Origin: Paenibacillus phyllosphaerae
Lineage (GTDB): Bacteria; Bacillota; Bacilli; Paenibacillales; Paenibacillaceae
NCBI RefSeq assembly: GCF_014192105.1
Contig: NZ_JACHXK010000009.1
Span: 124,001-188,000, forward strand
Length of the DNA stretch: 64,000 nucleotides
Direction: 5' to 3'
The notes under the pieces are model-generated. The model saw nothing but the letters and a program-made list of their open reading frames with translations. It was not told where the DNA came from and searched no databases. Both the position numbers and the translations under genes were made by a program. Shown one piece after another: positions 1 to 7,300 of this stretch (position 1 is the stretch's first letter; the number at the start of each line of letters is the position of its first letter).

Positions 1-2
1 TC

Positions 3-824
3 GTGGGCCTCATCACCCCGACAAGCGGCACCGCCAATCTGCTCGGAGAACCGATCGGCACGCTCGCCTCGAAGCGGTTAATCGGCTATCTGCCGGAGCT
101 GTACCGGTATCAGGAATGGCTGAGCGGCGAAGAGGTCGTGCGGCTGCATGCGAAGCTGTGCGGCGTCGACCGCAGCGTGGCCCGTCATCGCATCCCGCAG
201 CTGTTGGAGGAGGTCGGCATCGGACGGCGCGGCAGCGACCGCGTCAAGCATTATTCCAAAGGGATGCAGCAGCGGCTCGGCTTGGCATGCGCGCTCGTAG
301 GCGACCCGCCGATCGTGTTCCTCGACGAGCCGTCCTCTGCGCTCGATCCGATCGGCAGACGCGAGGTACGCCGTATTCTGGAGCGGCTGAAGGCGCAAGG
401 CAAAACGATATTTCTCAACTCCCATCTGCTCGAGGACGTCGAGGCGCTGTGCGACCGGATGGCCCTGCTCAATAACGGACAGATTCTCCGCCATGGCCAA
501 GTGTCGGAGGTACTGCAGACGCGAACCCGCTGGCGTTTTAAAGTCGGCGGCTTCACGCCTTTTTTGCTTTCCTGGCTGAACGATACGACGGGGCTGGCCA
601 TTACGCTAGCGGAGGGCGCTGCCGCTTCAGCTGGCGCAGCCTCAGGTCTATCGGCTTGCTGGCTGGAGGCGGAATTGGAGGATGAGGAGCAGGTCGGCTG
701 GATTAATTCGCTGATCGTGCAGCAGGGCATGACGCTCTATGAGGTGACGAGCGTGAGGGAGCGCCTCGAGGAATGGTTCATGAATGCGGTCTCGGGCCTC
801 GAGCATAGGGGGGAACGCGGATGA
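3..824 (+). CDS. ABC transporter ATP-binding protein (5' end missing)
   Basis: Nucleotide-binding subunit of an ABC-2 type exporter. The reading frame is already open at the window edge and the Walker A loop lies outside the window, so the gene is partial. Visible parts are the start of the helical region (VGLITPTSG), the Q-loop area (GYLPE), a signature motif in the YSKGMQQR form, Walker B with its catalytic Glu (VFLDEPSS), the D-loop (ALDP) and the H-loop (NSHLLEDVE). A C-terminal extension of about 90 residues follows, as in NosF/DrrA-like exporters. The stop overlaps the start of the permease gene (ATGA), so the two are translationally coupled. The substrate cannot be read from the sequence. 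Confidence 0.93.
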   Translation: MGLITPTSGTANLLGEPIGTLASKRLIGYLPELYRYQEWLSGEEVVRLHAKLCGVDRSVARHRIPQLLEEVGIGRRGSDRVKHYSKGMQQRLGLACALVGDPPIVFLDEPSSALDPIGRREVRRILERLKAQGKTIFLNSHLLEDVEALCDRMALLNNGQILRHGQVSEVLQTRTRWRFKVGGFTPFLLSWLNDTTGLAITLAEGAAASAGAASGLSACWLEAELEDEEQVGWINSLIVQQGMTLYEVTSVRERLEEWFMNAVSGLEHRGERG

Positions 825-1693
825 CGACGATTTTGGTGATGACCTGGAAGGAGCTGCTCCGCAAGCGGGTCATGCTGCTTACTTTGATGATGACCGCATT
901 GTTCCTGCTCGCATTCTGGTTCGTGGCGGATACGCTAAGCCTGGATATTCCGGAGGACCCGATGAGCGGCGATTACTTGATCGAGCAATTCTCCAGAGGA
1001 TCGTTCATCCTGATGCTCGGCTTCTTCTTCGGCTCTTTCGTCGTGGCGTTCTTGTCCATCTTCAGCAGTTTCTCCGTGATTGCCGGCGAAGCCGAGCAAG
1101 GCGTCATGCAGGCGCTGATGCCGCGTCCGATCCCGCGCTCCCAGTGGTATCTGGGCCGCTGGCTCGGCTATGTCTCGCTAGGCGTGCTCTATGCGCTGCT
1201 GTTGTTCAGCGCCATCCTGCTGGTGACCGACGTGCATTCCAACGTGCCGCGGGACTTCGGGGCGCTGATGAAGTCCTATCTGCTGTTCGCCTCGACGGTG
1301 CCGATGCTGATCTCGGTGGCGATGCTCGGCTCGGGCATATTCTCCGCGCTCGGCAACGGCGTCTTCATGACGATGCTGTACGGCGCAGGCTGGCTGGGCG
1401 GCATGATCGACAAAGTCAGCGGATCGCTCGGTCTGGATGAACTCGTCCTGAAGCCGCTTAATAATATTACCGGCATCATCTCGCTCATCATGCCGTCGGA
1501 TTCCATCCAACGGCGCATGCTCTCGGAGCTGTTCAGCTACGACGAGATGGATGGCCTGGTCAACTTCTCTTCGTCCTTCAATCTGTTCTCGCTGGACCGA
1601 ATTCCGTCCAACTCGTTCCTCGTCTATGCCGCGATCTACACGGTCGCCGCGTTCGTGCTGGGCATGCTGCGCTTCAGGCGCAAGGACTTGTAA
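821..1693 (+). CDS. ABC-2 type transporter permease
   Basis: Membrane subunit partnering the upstream ATPase, 290 aa. About six hydrophobic segments are visible, beginning near residue 15. After the second lies the conserved ABC-2 coupling segment (AGEAEQGVMQ, then the RPIPRSQW region), typical of NosY-like permeases. The ORF ends with a basic tail (FRRKDL) common in this family. It overlaps the ATPase gene by 4 bp and is followed by a strong terminator, so this is the last gene of its operon. The substrate is unknown. Confidence 0.88.
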   Translation: MTTILVMTWKELLRKRVMLLTLMMTALFLLAFWFVADTLSLDIPEDPMSGDYLIEQFSRGSFILMLGFFFGSFVVAFLSIFSSFSVIAGEAEQGVMQALMPRPIPRSQWYLGRWLGYVSLGVLYALLLFSAILLVTDVHSNVPRDFGALMKSYLLFASTVPMLISVAMLGSGIFSALGNGVFMTMLYGAGWLGGMIDKVSGSLGLDELVLKPLNNITGIISLIMPSDSIQRRMLSELFSYDEMDGLVNFSSSFNLFSLDRIPSNSFLVYAAIYTVAAFVLGMLRFRRKDL

Positions 1694-1723
1694 AATGTAT
1701 AGGAATATAGAATATCTGGCCAT

Positions 1724-1765
1724 CCCCCTGTCATCGCAGATGATAGGGGGACGGTTTTTGTTTTG
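1724..1765 (+). terminator. Intrinsic terminator of the ABC-2 operon
   Basis: CCCCCTGTCATC pairs with GATGATAGGGGG (one G-T wobble) around a 3-nt loop and is followed by a T-rich run. Confidence 0.85.
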
Positions 1766-1783
1766 TTTGCGCAAAAAAACGTA

Positions 1784-2132
1784 AAGCGTGTCCACAAAGT
1801 GGACGTCAAGCGAGAGCCAGCATGCAGCCAACATAGGTGCTCCCACGTATCAGGTCTGCTCCCGAGGCAGCAAAGTCGCGAACGAAGCTCGAAAAAGAGC
1901 TTTGTCCATCCAACGGAATGGAGCATGTCCAAAGGACATGCTCCGGCAATCCGCAAAGGACAACGCGAGCCCCGCATGAAAGGACAGATCGAAGACGGCC
2001 GCGTATCTGTCACGCCAATTACGGGTGTCCAGAGGGCCGTGGCCCTTGGTTCCCCTCGGCGGAGGGGGAAGGGGCGAGGGGTAAAAGGTCTTAAAAAAAA
2101 ATTAGCGGGTTACTGAGGGCGGACAGCCCTTA
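1784..2132 (+). repeat. Structured intergenic repeat family A, copy 1
   Basis: Non-coding block of about 350 bp sharing ordered conserved segments with copies at 4800-5171 and 15180-15646. It opens with hairpin GTCCAC-aaa-GTGGAC (1790-1804), then a CAAGCGAG segment, a CAAAG...AAGCTC...GAGCTTTG hairpin, a GGAGCATGTCC/GGACATGCTCC hairpin, GGACAACGCGAGC, ATTACGGGTGT and a GGGCCGTGGCCC-type hairpin. A short palindrome (AGGGC/GCCCT) closes the block. Only short spurious ORFs cross it, and none is shared between copies. Function unknown; a structured RNA or a non-autonomous mobile repeat are the main options. Confidence 0.75.
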
Positions 2133-2156
2133 CTCGCCCATGCGAATATTTTTCCT

Positions 2157-2186
2157 AGGACAAGGGTAAAAAGGAGGGAGTACAAT
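2157..2186 (+). promoter_or_regulatory. Possible promoter of the CPA1 antiporter
   Basis: AGGACA (2157-2162), 18 bp, then TACAAT (2181-2186), 41 bp before the start codon. The -10 is good and the -35 is a partial match. Confidence 0.4.
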
Positions 2187-2227
2187 ATCGTCAGGAATTC
2201 CCTGACCGAAGGAGCGAACGGCCTGAT

Positions 2228-4195
2228 ATGGAATTATTTTTAACCGTGTTAGCCATGCTGGTGCTGATCGGCGTGTCGGACATCGTTCATCGTTTCTTGC
2301 CATTCATCCCGGTGCCGCTCATCCAGATCGTCATGGGGGCGCTCGGCTCCCTGCTTCCGGGAGGCATCCACATTGAACTGGAACCGGAAGTATTCTTCCT
2401 GCTGTTCATTGCGCCGCTCTTGTTCTACGACGGCAAAAGGACGCCCCGCGAGGACTTGTGGAACCTGCGCGCGCCGATATTGCTGCTCGCGTTGGGACTC
2501 GTATTCGTAACGGTGCTAGTGGCCGGCTATACGATCCACTGGCTGATCCCCGCTTTGTCGCTGCCGGCGTCATTCGCCCTGGCGGCAATCTTGTCGCCGA
2601 CGGATGCGGTGGCCGTCAGCTCGATGGCCAAGAAGACGCCGTTGCCGAAGCGAATTCTGCGCTTGCTCGAAGGCGAGGCGCTGATGAATGACGCCTCGGG
2701 CCTCGTCGCCTTCAAATTCGCGATCGCGGCGGCGATCACCGGCCAATTCTCGCTGCCGCGCGCAGCGGGCAGCTTCCTGCTCATCGCGGCGGGAGGGCTG
2801 CTGATCGGCGCTATCGTGGGCTATCTGCTCATTCAGATCGGCGTCTTCATTCGCAAGCTCGGGATGGAAGACGTCACGACGCATATGCTGCTGCAGTTGT
2901 TAACGCCGTTTATTATTTTCCTCATTGCCGAACATTGGGGCCTCTCCGGCATTCTGGCGGTGGTGGCCGGCGGCGTCATTCATGCGATCGAACGCGACCG
3001 GACCGCCTCGCCGGATTTCAAACTGAAGGTCGTGTCGACGAGCACGTGGTCGGTCGTGATTTTCGTTTTGAACGGACTGGTATTCGTTATTCTGGGAGCG
3101 TTGATTCCCGAGGTCATGCACAAGATCTTCGAAAGCGAGGCATTCGATAACAAGGTTGTGCTTGGCTATGTGGCCATCATTACGGTCGTACTGATTACGA
3201 TTCGTTTCTTGTGGCTGTACCTGATCTCGCGACGCCAATCGCCGGTCAAAGACTTGTTCGTCACGGCCATCTCCGGCGTGCGCGGCGCGGTTACGCTGGT
3301 CGGCGCCTTGTCGATTCCGCTTGTGATGTCCAGCGGGGAACCCTTTCCGCAGCGGGATTTGATGATTTTCCTCGCAGCCGGCGTCATCCTGTTCTCCTTG
3401 ATCATCGCGAGCATCCTCCTGCCGATCCTTATGCGAGGAAGCGAGAAGGAGACGGCTGAGAGTCGGGAGACGACGCTTAAGGAAGCCATGATTCACGCCG
3501 CGCTCAAACGGTTGCGGATGATGAATGGCCCGGATGCGGACAAGTCCGAGGTGATCGGAAGCTTCCTCAATTGCGTGAAGGAGGTTAACAAGCAGAAGCA
3601 GTGGGCGGATAACGGGCTGCGCAAGCAGGAGGCCGAGATTCGCATGCTGGGCATGCGCGCGGAGCGGGAGGAATTGGAACGTCTCATGGAGAATGGAGAG
3701 ATCAGCGAAGAGTTGGCGGCCAAGCTGACCGGGCTGCTCGACCGGATGGAGTCGCTGCTGGCCGGCAGGCTCGCGGCGCCGCTGCAGCAATCCTGGACGG
3801 AAGTAAGAAGGCTGCTCTCCCGCCTGTTCTCGGAATCCGGGATGACGGCCGAAGGCAAGAGCAGATCCGAGGTGCTGACGATGATGGATGCCCGGCTGCG
3901 TATGGCGGAGGCGGCGATCCAAGCCATCACGCCGCGTATCAACGACCGGAACGAACGGGCTGCCCAGGTCGTCATTGCCCACTATGAGCTGCTGATCGCA
4001 AGGCTTCGCCAAGCGAAACCGGGATCTCCAATGCTGGAGGAGGACGACCGACGCATCGACCAGCAGATGGAAGCCGTGGAAGAGCAGCGCAACTACGTCG
4101 AGGGTCTGGTCAGCCGCGGCGAGATCAACCGCAAGCTGGCCGTTCAGCTGCGCAGGTTCGTTAACGAGCTGGAGACCGCTATTTTAGAGGATTAA
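2228..4195 (+). CDS. CPA1-family Na+(K+)/H+ antiporter with long cytoplasmic tail
   Basis: Cation/proton antiporter of the plasma membrane, 655 aa, resembling the bacterial NhaP/NhaK (B. subtilis YvgP) branch in length and motifs. About 12 membrane segments occupy residues 1-400. The signature SPTDAVAVSS lies near 121-130, and the ion-site pair Asn-Asp lies in EALMNDASGLV near 149-159. Residues 410-655 form a charged, helical, probably cytoplasmic regulatory domain. The start ATG has a GAAGGAG ribosome binding site 12-18 bases upstream. Likely role is pH and sodium homeostasis; ion preference cannot be read from the sequence. Confidence 0.9.
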   Translation: MELFLTVLAMLVLIGVSDIVHRFLPFIPVPLIQIVMGALGSLLPGGIHIELEPEVFFLLFIAPLLFYDGKRTPREDLWNLRAPILLLALGLVFVTVLVAGYTIHWLIPALSLPASFALAAILSPTDAVAVSSMAKKTPLPKRILRLLEGEALMNDASGLVAFKFAIAAAITGQFSLPRAAGSFLLIAAGGLLIGAIVGYLLIQIGVFIRKLGMEDVTTHMLLQLLTPFIIFLIAEHWGLSGILAVVAGGVIHAIERDRTASPDFKLKVVSTSTWSVVIFVLNGLVFVILGALIPEVMHKIFESEAFDNKVVLGYVAIITVVLITIRFLWLYLISRRQSPVKDLFVTAISGVRGAVTLVGALSIPLVMSSGEPFPQRDLMIFLAAGVILFSLIIASILLPILMRGSEKETAESRETTLKEAMIHAALKRLRMMNGPDADKSEVIGSFLNCVKEVNKQKQWADNGLRKQEAEIRMLGMRAEREELERLMENGEISEELAAKLTGLLDRMESLLAGRLAAPLQQSWTEVRRLLSRLFSESGMTAEGKSRSEVLTMMDARLRMAEAAIQAITPRINDRNERAAQVVIAHYELLIARLRQAKPGSPMLEEDDRRIDQQMEAVEEQRNYVEGLVSRGEINRKLAVQLRRFVNELETAILED

Positions 4196-4232
4196 CGGTT
4201 CATGCCGTTACAGAGAGGATAGGAGACAGAAG

Positions 4233-4730
4233 ATGGGCAAAGAGATCGAACGCAAATATTTGCTTGACGCCTTCCCTGCGGAAGAGCTGCAGGGGGAAGG
4301 GATAACCGTACAGTCGACACAGACGATCTATCAGACGTATCTGGCCTATGCCGGCAAGGAAGAAATTCGCGTGCGGATGATCGAGAACGAGCAAGGGGAG
4401 CGCACGTATACCCACACGTTCAAGTCCGGGCATGGCATGGTGCGGGAGGAGATCGAATACGCGATTTCCGGCGAAATTTACGAGCAGTTGCTGCGCAATG
4501 CGAATTTGACGCCGCTGATGAAGGTGCGCACGACCGTCGATTACCAAGGCACGATCCTCGAGATCGACGATTACAAGCAGGTCGAGCTTACCGTGGTCGA
4601 AGTAGAGTTCCCGGACCTGGCAGCAGCCGATTACTTCATGGCGCCGGCTTGGTTCGGACGCGAGCTGGGCGCGGAGGACGAGTACCGCAACAAGACGTTG
4701 TGGCTGAAGATGCAGCACGGCAATAATTGA
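4233..4730 (+). CDS. CYTH-domain protein (inorganic triphosphatase-like)
   Basis: Member of the CYTH superfamily (CyaB-type adenylate cyclase, thiamine triphosphatase and triphosphate tunnel metalloenzymes), 165 aa, about the size of one tunnel domain. The defining ExExK motif is at residues 4-8 (EIERK). Further conserved charged strands follow: the RVRM stretch near residue 50, a KSG segment, EEIEY, KVRTTVDY, and the closing strand LEIDDYKQVELTVVEVEF. It probably hydrolyses a triphosphate with a divalent metal in the cytoplasm; the substrate is not predictable. It lies 37 bp after the antiporter gene in the same direction and ends at a strong terminator, so co-transcription is plausible. Confidence 0.85.
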   Translation: MGKEIERKYLLDAFPAEELQGEGITVQSTQTIYQTYLAYAGKEEIRVRMIENEQGERTYTHTFKSGHGMVREEIEYAISGEIYEQLLRNANLTPLMKVRTTVDYQGTILEIDDYKQVELTVVEVEFPDLAAADYFMAPAWFGRELGAEDEYRNKTLWLKMQHGNN

Positions 4731-4746
4731 TTGTGACCTAGTATCA

Positions 4747-4787
4747 AGACCGTACAGGGCCTAAGCCCGCGTACGGTCTTTTGTATT
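4747..4787 (+). terminator. Intrinsic terminator after the CYTH gene
   Basis: AAGACCGTAC (4747-4756) pairs perfectly with GTACGGTCTT (4771-4780). An inner GGGC/GCCC stem and a TTTTGTATTT tail are present. Confidence 0.88.
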
Positions 4788-4799
4788 TAATTAATGACG

Positions 4800-5171
4800 T
4801 TAAGCCGGGTCCGCATAAGCGGACGCAAGCGAGGATCGGCACGTTGTTGCGCTTATGCTCTACGTAGAGGTCACCTCCCAAGGCACCAAAGCCGCGAACG
4901 AAGCTCGAACAAAAGCTTTGTCCTGCCAAGCGGCATACAGCATGTCCCACTGACATACTCAGGCAAGCCGCATGGACAACGCGAGCCCATCTCGAAAGGA
5001 CAGATCAACACCGGCCGCATCACATATCCAGCCGCTTACGGGTGTTAAGAGGGCGGTTGCCCTCTTGTTCTCCTCCAATGGAGGGGGAAGGGGGAGGTGA
5101 AATTTAAGGTGTTCAGAGGGCTGAGGCCTCTCAGAGGAGAAGCGGGTTCCAAAGGGCGGAGCCCTTTTACA
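4800..5171 (+). repeat. Structured intergenic repeat family A, copy 2
   Basis: Same segment order as the copy at 1784. The first hairpin is GTCCGC-ataa-GCGGAC (4809-4824), so one A-T pair of the other copies has become G-C with pairing kept. Shared blocks include GCGAACGAAGCTCGAA, AGCTTTGTCC, GGACAACGCGAGCCC and CTTACGGGTGT. The 3' end carries GGGTTCCAAAGGGCGGAGCC followed by CTTTT, a small palindrome. No credible protein is encoded here. Confidence 0.75.
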
Positions 5172-5181
5172 AAAATTAGCA

Positions 5182-5209
5182 TTGACAATCGTTTGTCCGC
5201 CATGATAAC
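5182..5209 (+). promoter_or_regulatory. Promoter of the bmr-type operon
   Basis: Consensus TTGACA (5182-5187), 16 bp, then GATAAC (5204-5209). It reads into the leader-peptide ORF, which starts 47 bp downstream of the -10. Confidence 0.65.
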
Positions 5210-5256
5210 TTACGAAGTGTCGATTTCAAAATTTGGAAGGAAAGGAGTGATCTTAG

Positions 5257-5388
5257 ATGTTGAACATGATGAACCACTTTACTGCCGATACTGTCGTACG
5301 TACGCATGGCACGGGCTTCATCCAACTTCATACGGATCGTGACCTCCTTGGTGATTCCTTCTGCACGGATCGCAATATTCCGGCATAA
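5257..5388 (+). CDS. BmrB-like leader peptide (43 aa)
   Basis: Short ORF beginning MLNMMNHFTADTVV and ending CTDRNIPA, behind an excellent ribosome binding site (AAAGGAGTGA, 9-nt spacing) and a consensus promoter. It precedes two terminators and a BmrC/BmrD-type exporter pair. In B. subtilis, bmrB encodes a leader peptide in the same place that controls bmrCD by ribosome-mediated attenuation, so this is probably its functional counterpart; sequence homology with BmrB could not be checked. Codons 28-32 contain GTGAC and CCTTGG, which can pair with the 5' arm of the first terminator. Progress of the translating ribosome could therefore decide read-through. Confidence 0.7.
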   Translation: MLNMMNHFTADTVVRTHGTGFIQLHTDRDLLGDSFCTDRNIPA

Positions 5389-5408
5389 GCTGAATTTACA
5401 TATCTACC

Positions 5409-5451
5409 AAGGCGTATGTCACGAATTCTCGTGGCGTGCGCCTTTTCTATT
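5409..5451 (+). terminator. Attenuator terminator 1 in the bmr leader
   Basis: A 16-bp hairpin with three G-T wobbles runs from AAGGCG (5409-5414) through CACGA-attc-TCGTG to CGCCTT (5439-5444), followed by TTCTATTT. Its 5' arm (CCAAGG at 5407-5412 and GTCAC at 5418-5422) can alternatively pair with CCTTGG (5346-5351) and GTGAC (5339-5343) inside the leader ORF, a competing antiterminator. Confidence 0.75.
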
Positions 5452-5458
5452 TGCGGGC

Positions 5459-5498
5459 AAAAACACATCGCTGACGAGCGGTGTGTTTTTCTTTTTAT
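5459..5498 (+). terminator. Attenuator terminator 2 in the bmr leader
   Basis: A 14-bp stem AAAAACACATCGCT/AGCGGTGTGTTTTT (one wobble) with loop gacg is followed by CTTTTTAT. It stands between the leader ORF and the first transporter gene, so full expression requires read-through of two terminators. Confidence 0.85.
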
Positions 5499-5541
5499 AT
5501 ACATTCACTAGGGGCATTAACAAGGGAGAGTGGATTCAAGC

Positions 5542-7284
5542 ATGTTTGCCGTTATTTATAAACTGGGCTGGTTTTTCAAGCTCGAACGAAAACGCTACAT
5601 CATCTCGCTGATCTTGCTGTTCATCTGCGGCGTCATCGAAGTGCTGCCGCCGATGATGGTCGGCAATGCGATCGACAGCATTCAGCTGGGGACGATGTCC
5701 TGGAGCAGCCTGTTCACGACGCTCATTCAGCTGGGTATTCTCACGATCGTCACGTACACAATCAGTTATATATGGATCTCCCGGCTGTTCGGCGGCGCGA
5801 ACGTCGTGGAGCGGATGATGCGCACGAAGCTGATGCGCCACTTCCTCAAGATGACGCCGAGCTTCTACGAGAAGAACCGCACAGGCGACCTGATGGCCCG
5901 GGCGACGAACGATCTGCAGGCGATCGGCGCTACCGCGGGCTTCGGCATACTGACCGTGATGGACTCCACGCTGTGGATGATCACGCTCTTGGTGACGATG
6001 ACGGTGTTCGTCTCCTGGAAGCTGACGCTCATCTCGATTCTGCCGCTGCCGATCATGGCCATTCTCGTCGGTCTGTACGGCAAATGGATTCACAAGCGGT
6101 TCACGGACGCGCAGGATGCATTCGGCGACATGAACGACGGCGTTTTGGAAACGATTTCGGGAACCCGCGTCATCCGGGCGTATGTGCAGGAGCGGGCGGC
6201 GGAGAAAAGATTCGATGCGGTAACCGCAGATGTGCTGGAGAAAAATCTCGCCGTCGTCCGCATCGACGCGTTGTTCGAACCGACGGTCAAAATCTTCGTC
6301 GGCGCCAGTTACTTGATCGGTCTCGGCTACGGCGCTTACCTCGTGTACCATAATGAGCTGACGATCGGCGGCCTCGTATCGTTCAACGTCTACCTCGGCA
6401 TGCTGATCTGGCCGATGTTCGCGATCGGCGAGATGATCAACGTCATGCAGCGCGGGAATGCGTCGCTGGACCGCGTCAACGAGACACTTGGCGTCCAGCC
6501 CGACGTACCGGACCCGGTCGACACGGTCAAGCTGGCTCAGCCGGGCGAGATCGAATTCAATAAGGTCACCTTCCGTTATCCGTCCTCAACGGTCGACAAC
6601 TTGAGCAGCGTTTCCTTCAAGCTGCGCCAGGGCCAGACGCTCGGCATCGTCGGCAGAACGGGCAGCGGCAAGACGACGCTCATCAAGCAGCTGCTGCGGG
6701 AATATCCGATTGGCGGCGGGACGCTGACGATGAGCGGGGTATCGCTCGACCGGATCGATATGGATCAGCTGAAGTCGTGGTACGGCTATGTGCCGCAAGA
6801 GCAGTTCCTGTTCTCGCGGACGGTGCGCGAGAATATTCTGTTCGGCTCCGACGGTGCGGATCAGGAGAAGCTGGATCGAGCGATCGAAGCATCGGCGTTC
6901 AAGAAGGACCTTGCGTTCCTGCCGAGCGGGCTGAACACGCTCGTCGGCGAGAAGGGCGTGGCGCTCTCGGGCGGCCAGAAGCAGCGGGTATCGATTGCGC
7001 GCGCGCTGATCGCCGATCCGGAGATTCTGATGCTCGACGATGCGATGTCGGCGGTCGACGCACGGACGGAAGCCGAGATTATCGGCAACATTCGCCGCGA
7101 GCGCGCAGGCAAAACAACCCTGATCGCCACCCATCGCTTGTCCGGCGTGCAGCATTCCGACTGGATCGTCGTGCTCGATGACGGGCATGTCGTCGAGGAA
7201 GGCACGCATGAGCAGCTGATGGCCAAGGGCGGCTGGTATAAAGAGCAATACGAAACGCAACAATTGGAAAAAGCGAGCGAATAA
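5542..7284 (+). CDS. bmrC: Heterodimeric ABC multidrug exporter, BmrC-like subunit
   Basis: Fused permease-ATPase half transporter, 580 aa, with six membrane helices in residues 1-315. Walker A (GRTGSGKT) is near residue 370, the signature is canonical (LSGGQKQR near 475), and Walker B ends LMLDDAMS. Asp therefore replaces the catalytic Glu, marking the degenerate ATP site of a heterodimeric exporter, as known for B. subtilis BmrC. A GTG at 5530 is in frame but sits only 1 nt from the GGGAG site. ATG 5542 has proper spacing and gives the family-typical N-terminus MFAVIYKLGWFFK. The partner gene follows 16 bp downstream; the product probably exports drugs from the membrane. Confidence 0.9.
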   Translation: MFAVIYKLGWFFKLERKRYIISLILLFICGVIEVLPPMMVGNAIDSIQLGTMSWSSLFTTLIQLGILTIVTYTISYIWISRLFGGANVVERMMRTKLMRHFLKMTPSFYEKNRTGDLMARATNDLQAIGATAGFGILTVMDSTLWMITLLVTMTVFVSWKLTLISILPLPIMAILVGLYGKWIHKRFTDAQDAFGDMNDGVLETISGTRVIRAYVQERAAEKRFDAVTADVLEKNLAVVRIDALFEPTVKIFVGASYLIGLGYGAYLVYHNELTIGGLVSFNVYLGMLIWPMFAIGEMINVMQRGNASLDRVNETLGVQPDVPDPVDTVKLAQPGEIEFNKVTFRYPSSTVDNLSSVSFKLRQGQTLGIVGRTGSGKTTLIKQLLREYPIGGGTLTMSGVSLDRIDMDQLKSWYGYVPQEQFLFSRTVRENILFGSDGADQEKLDRAIEASAFKKDLAFLPSGLNTLVGEKGVALSGGQKQRVSIARALIADPEILMLDDAMSAVDARTEAEIIGNIRRERAGKTTLIATHRLSGVQHSDWIVVLDDGHVVEEGTHEQLMAKGGWYKEQYETQQLEKASE

Positions 7285-7300
7285 GGCGGGTGAAACGCAT

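Noticed and set aside
1788-2116. Several overlapping short ORFs in repeat A copy 1
   Set aside because: They have no ribosome sites, run in all frames, are not shared with the other two copies and cover a structured repeat.
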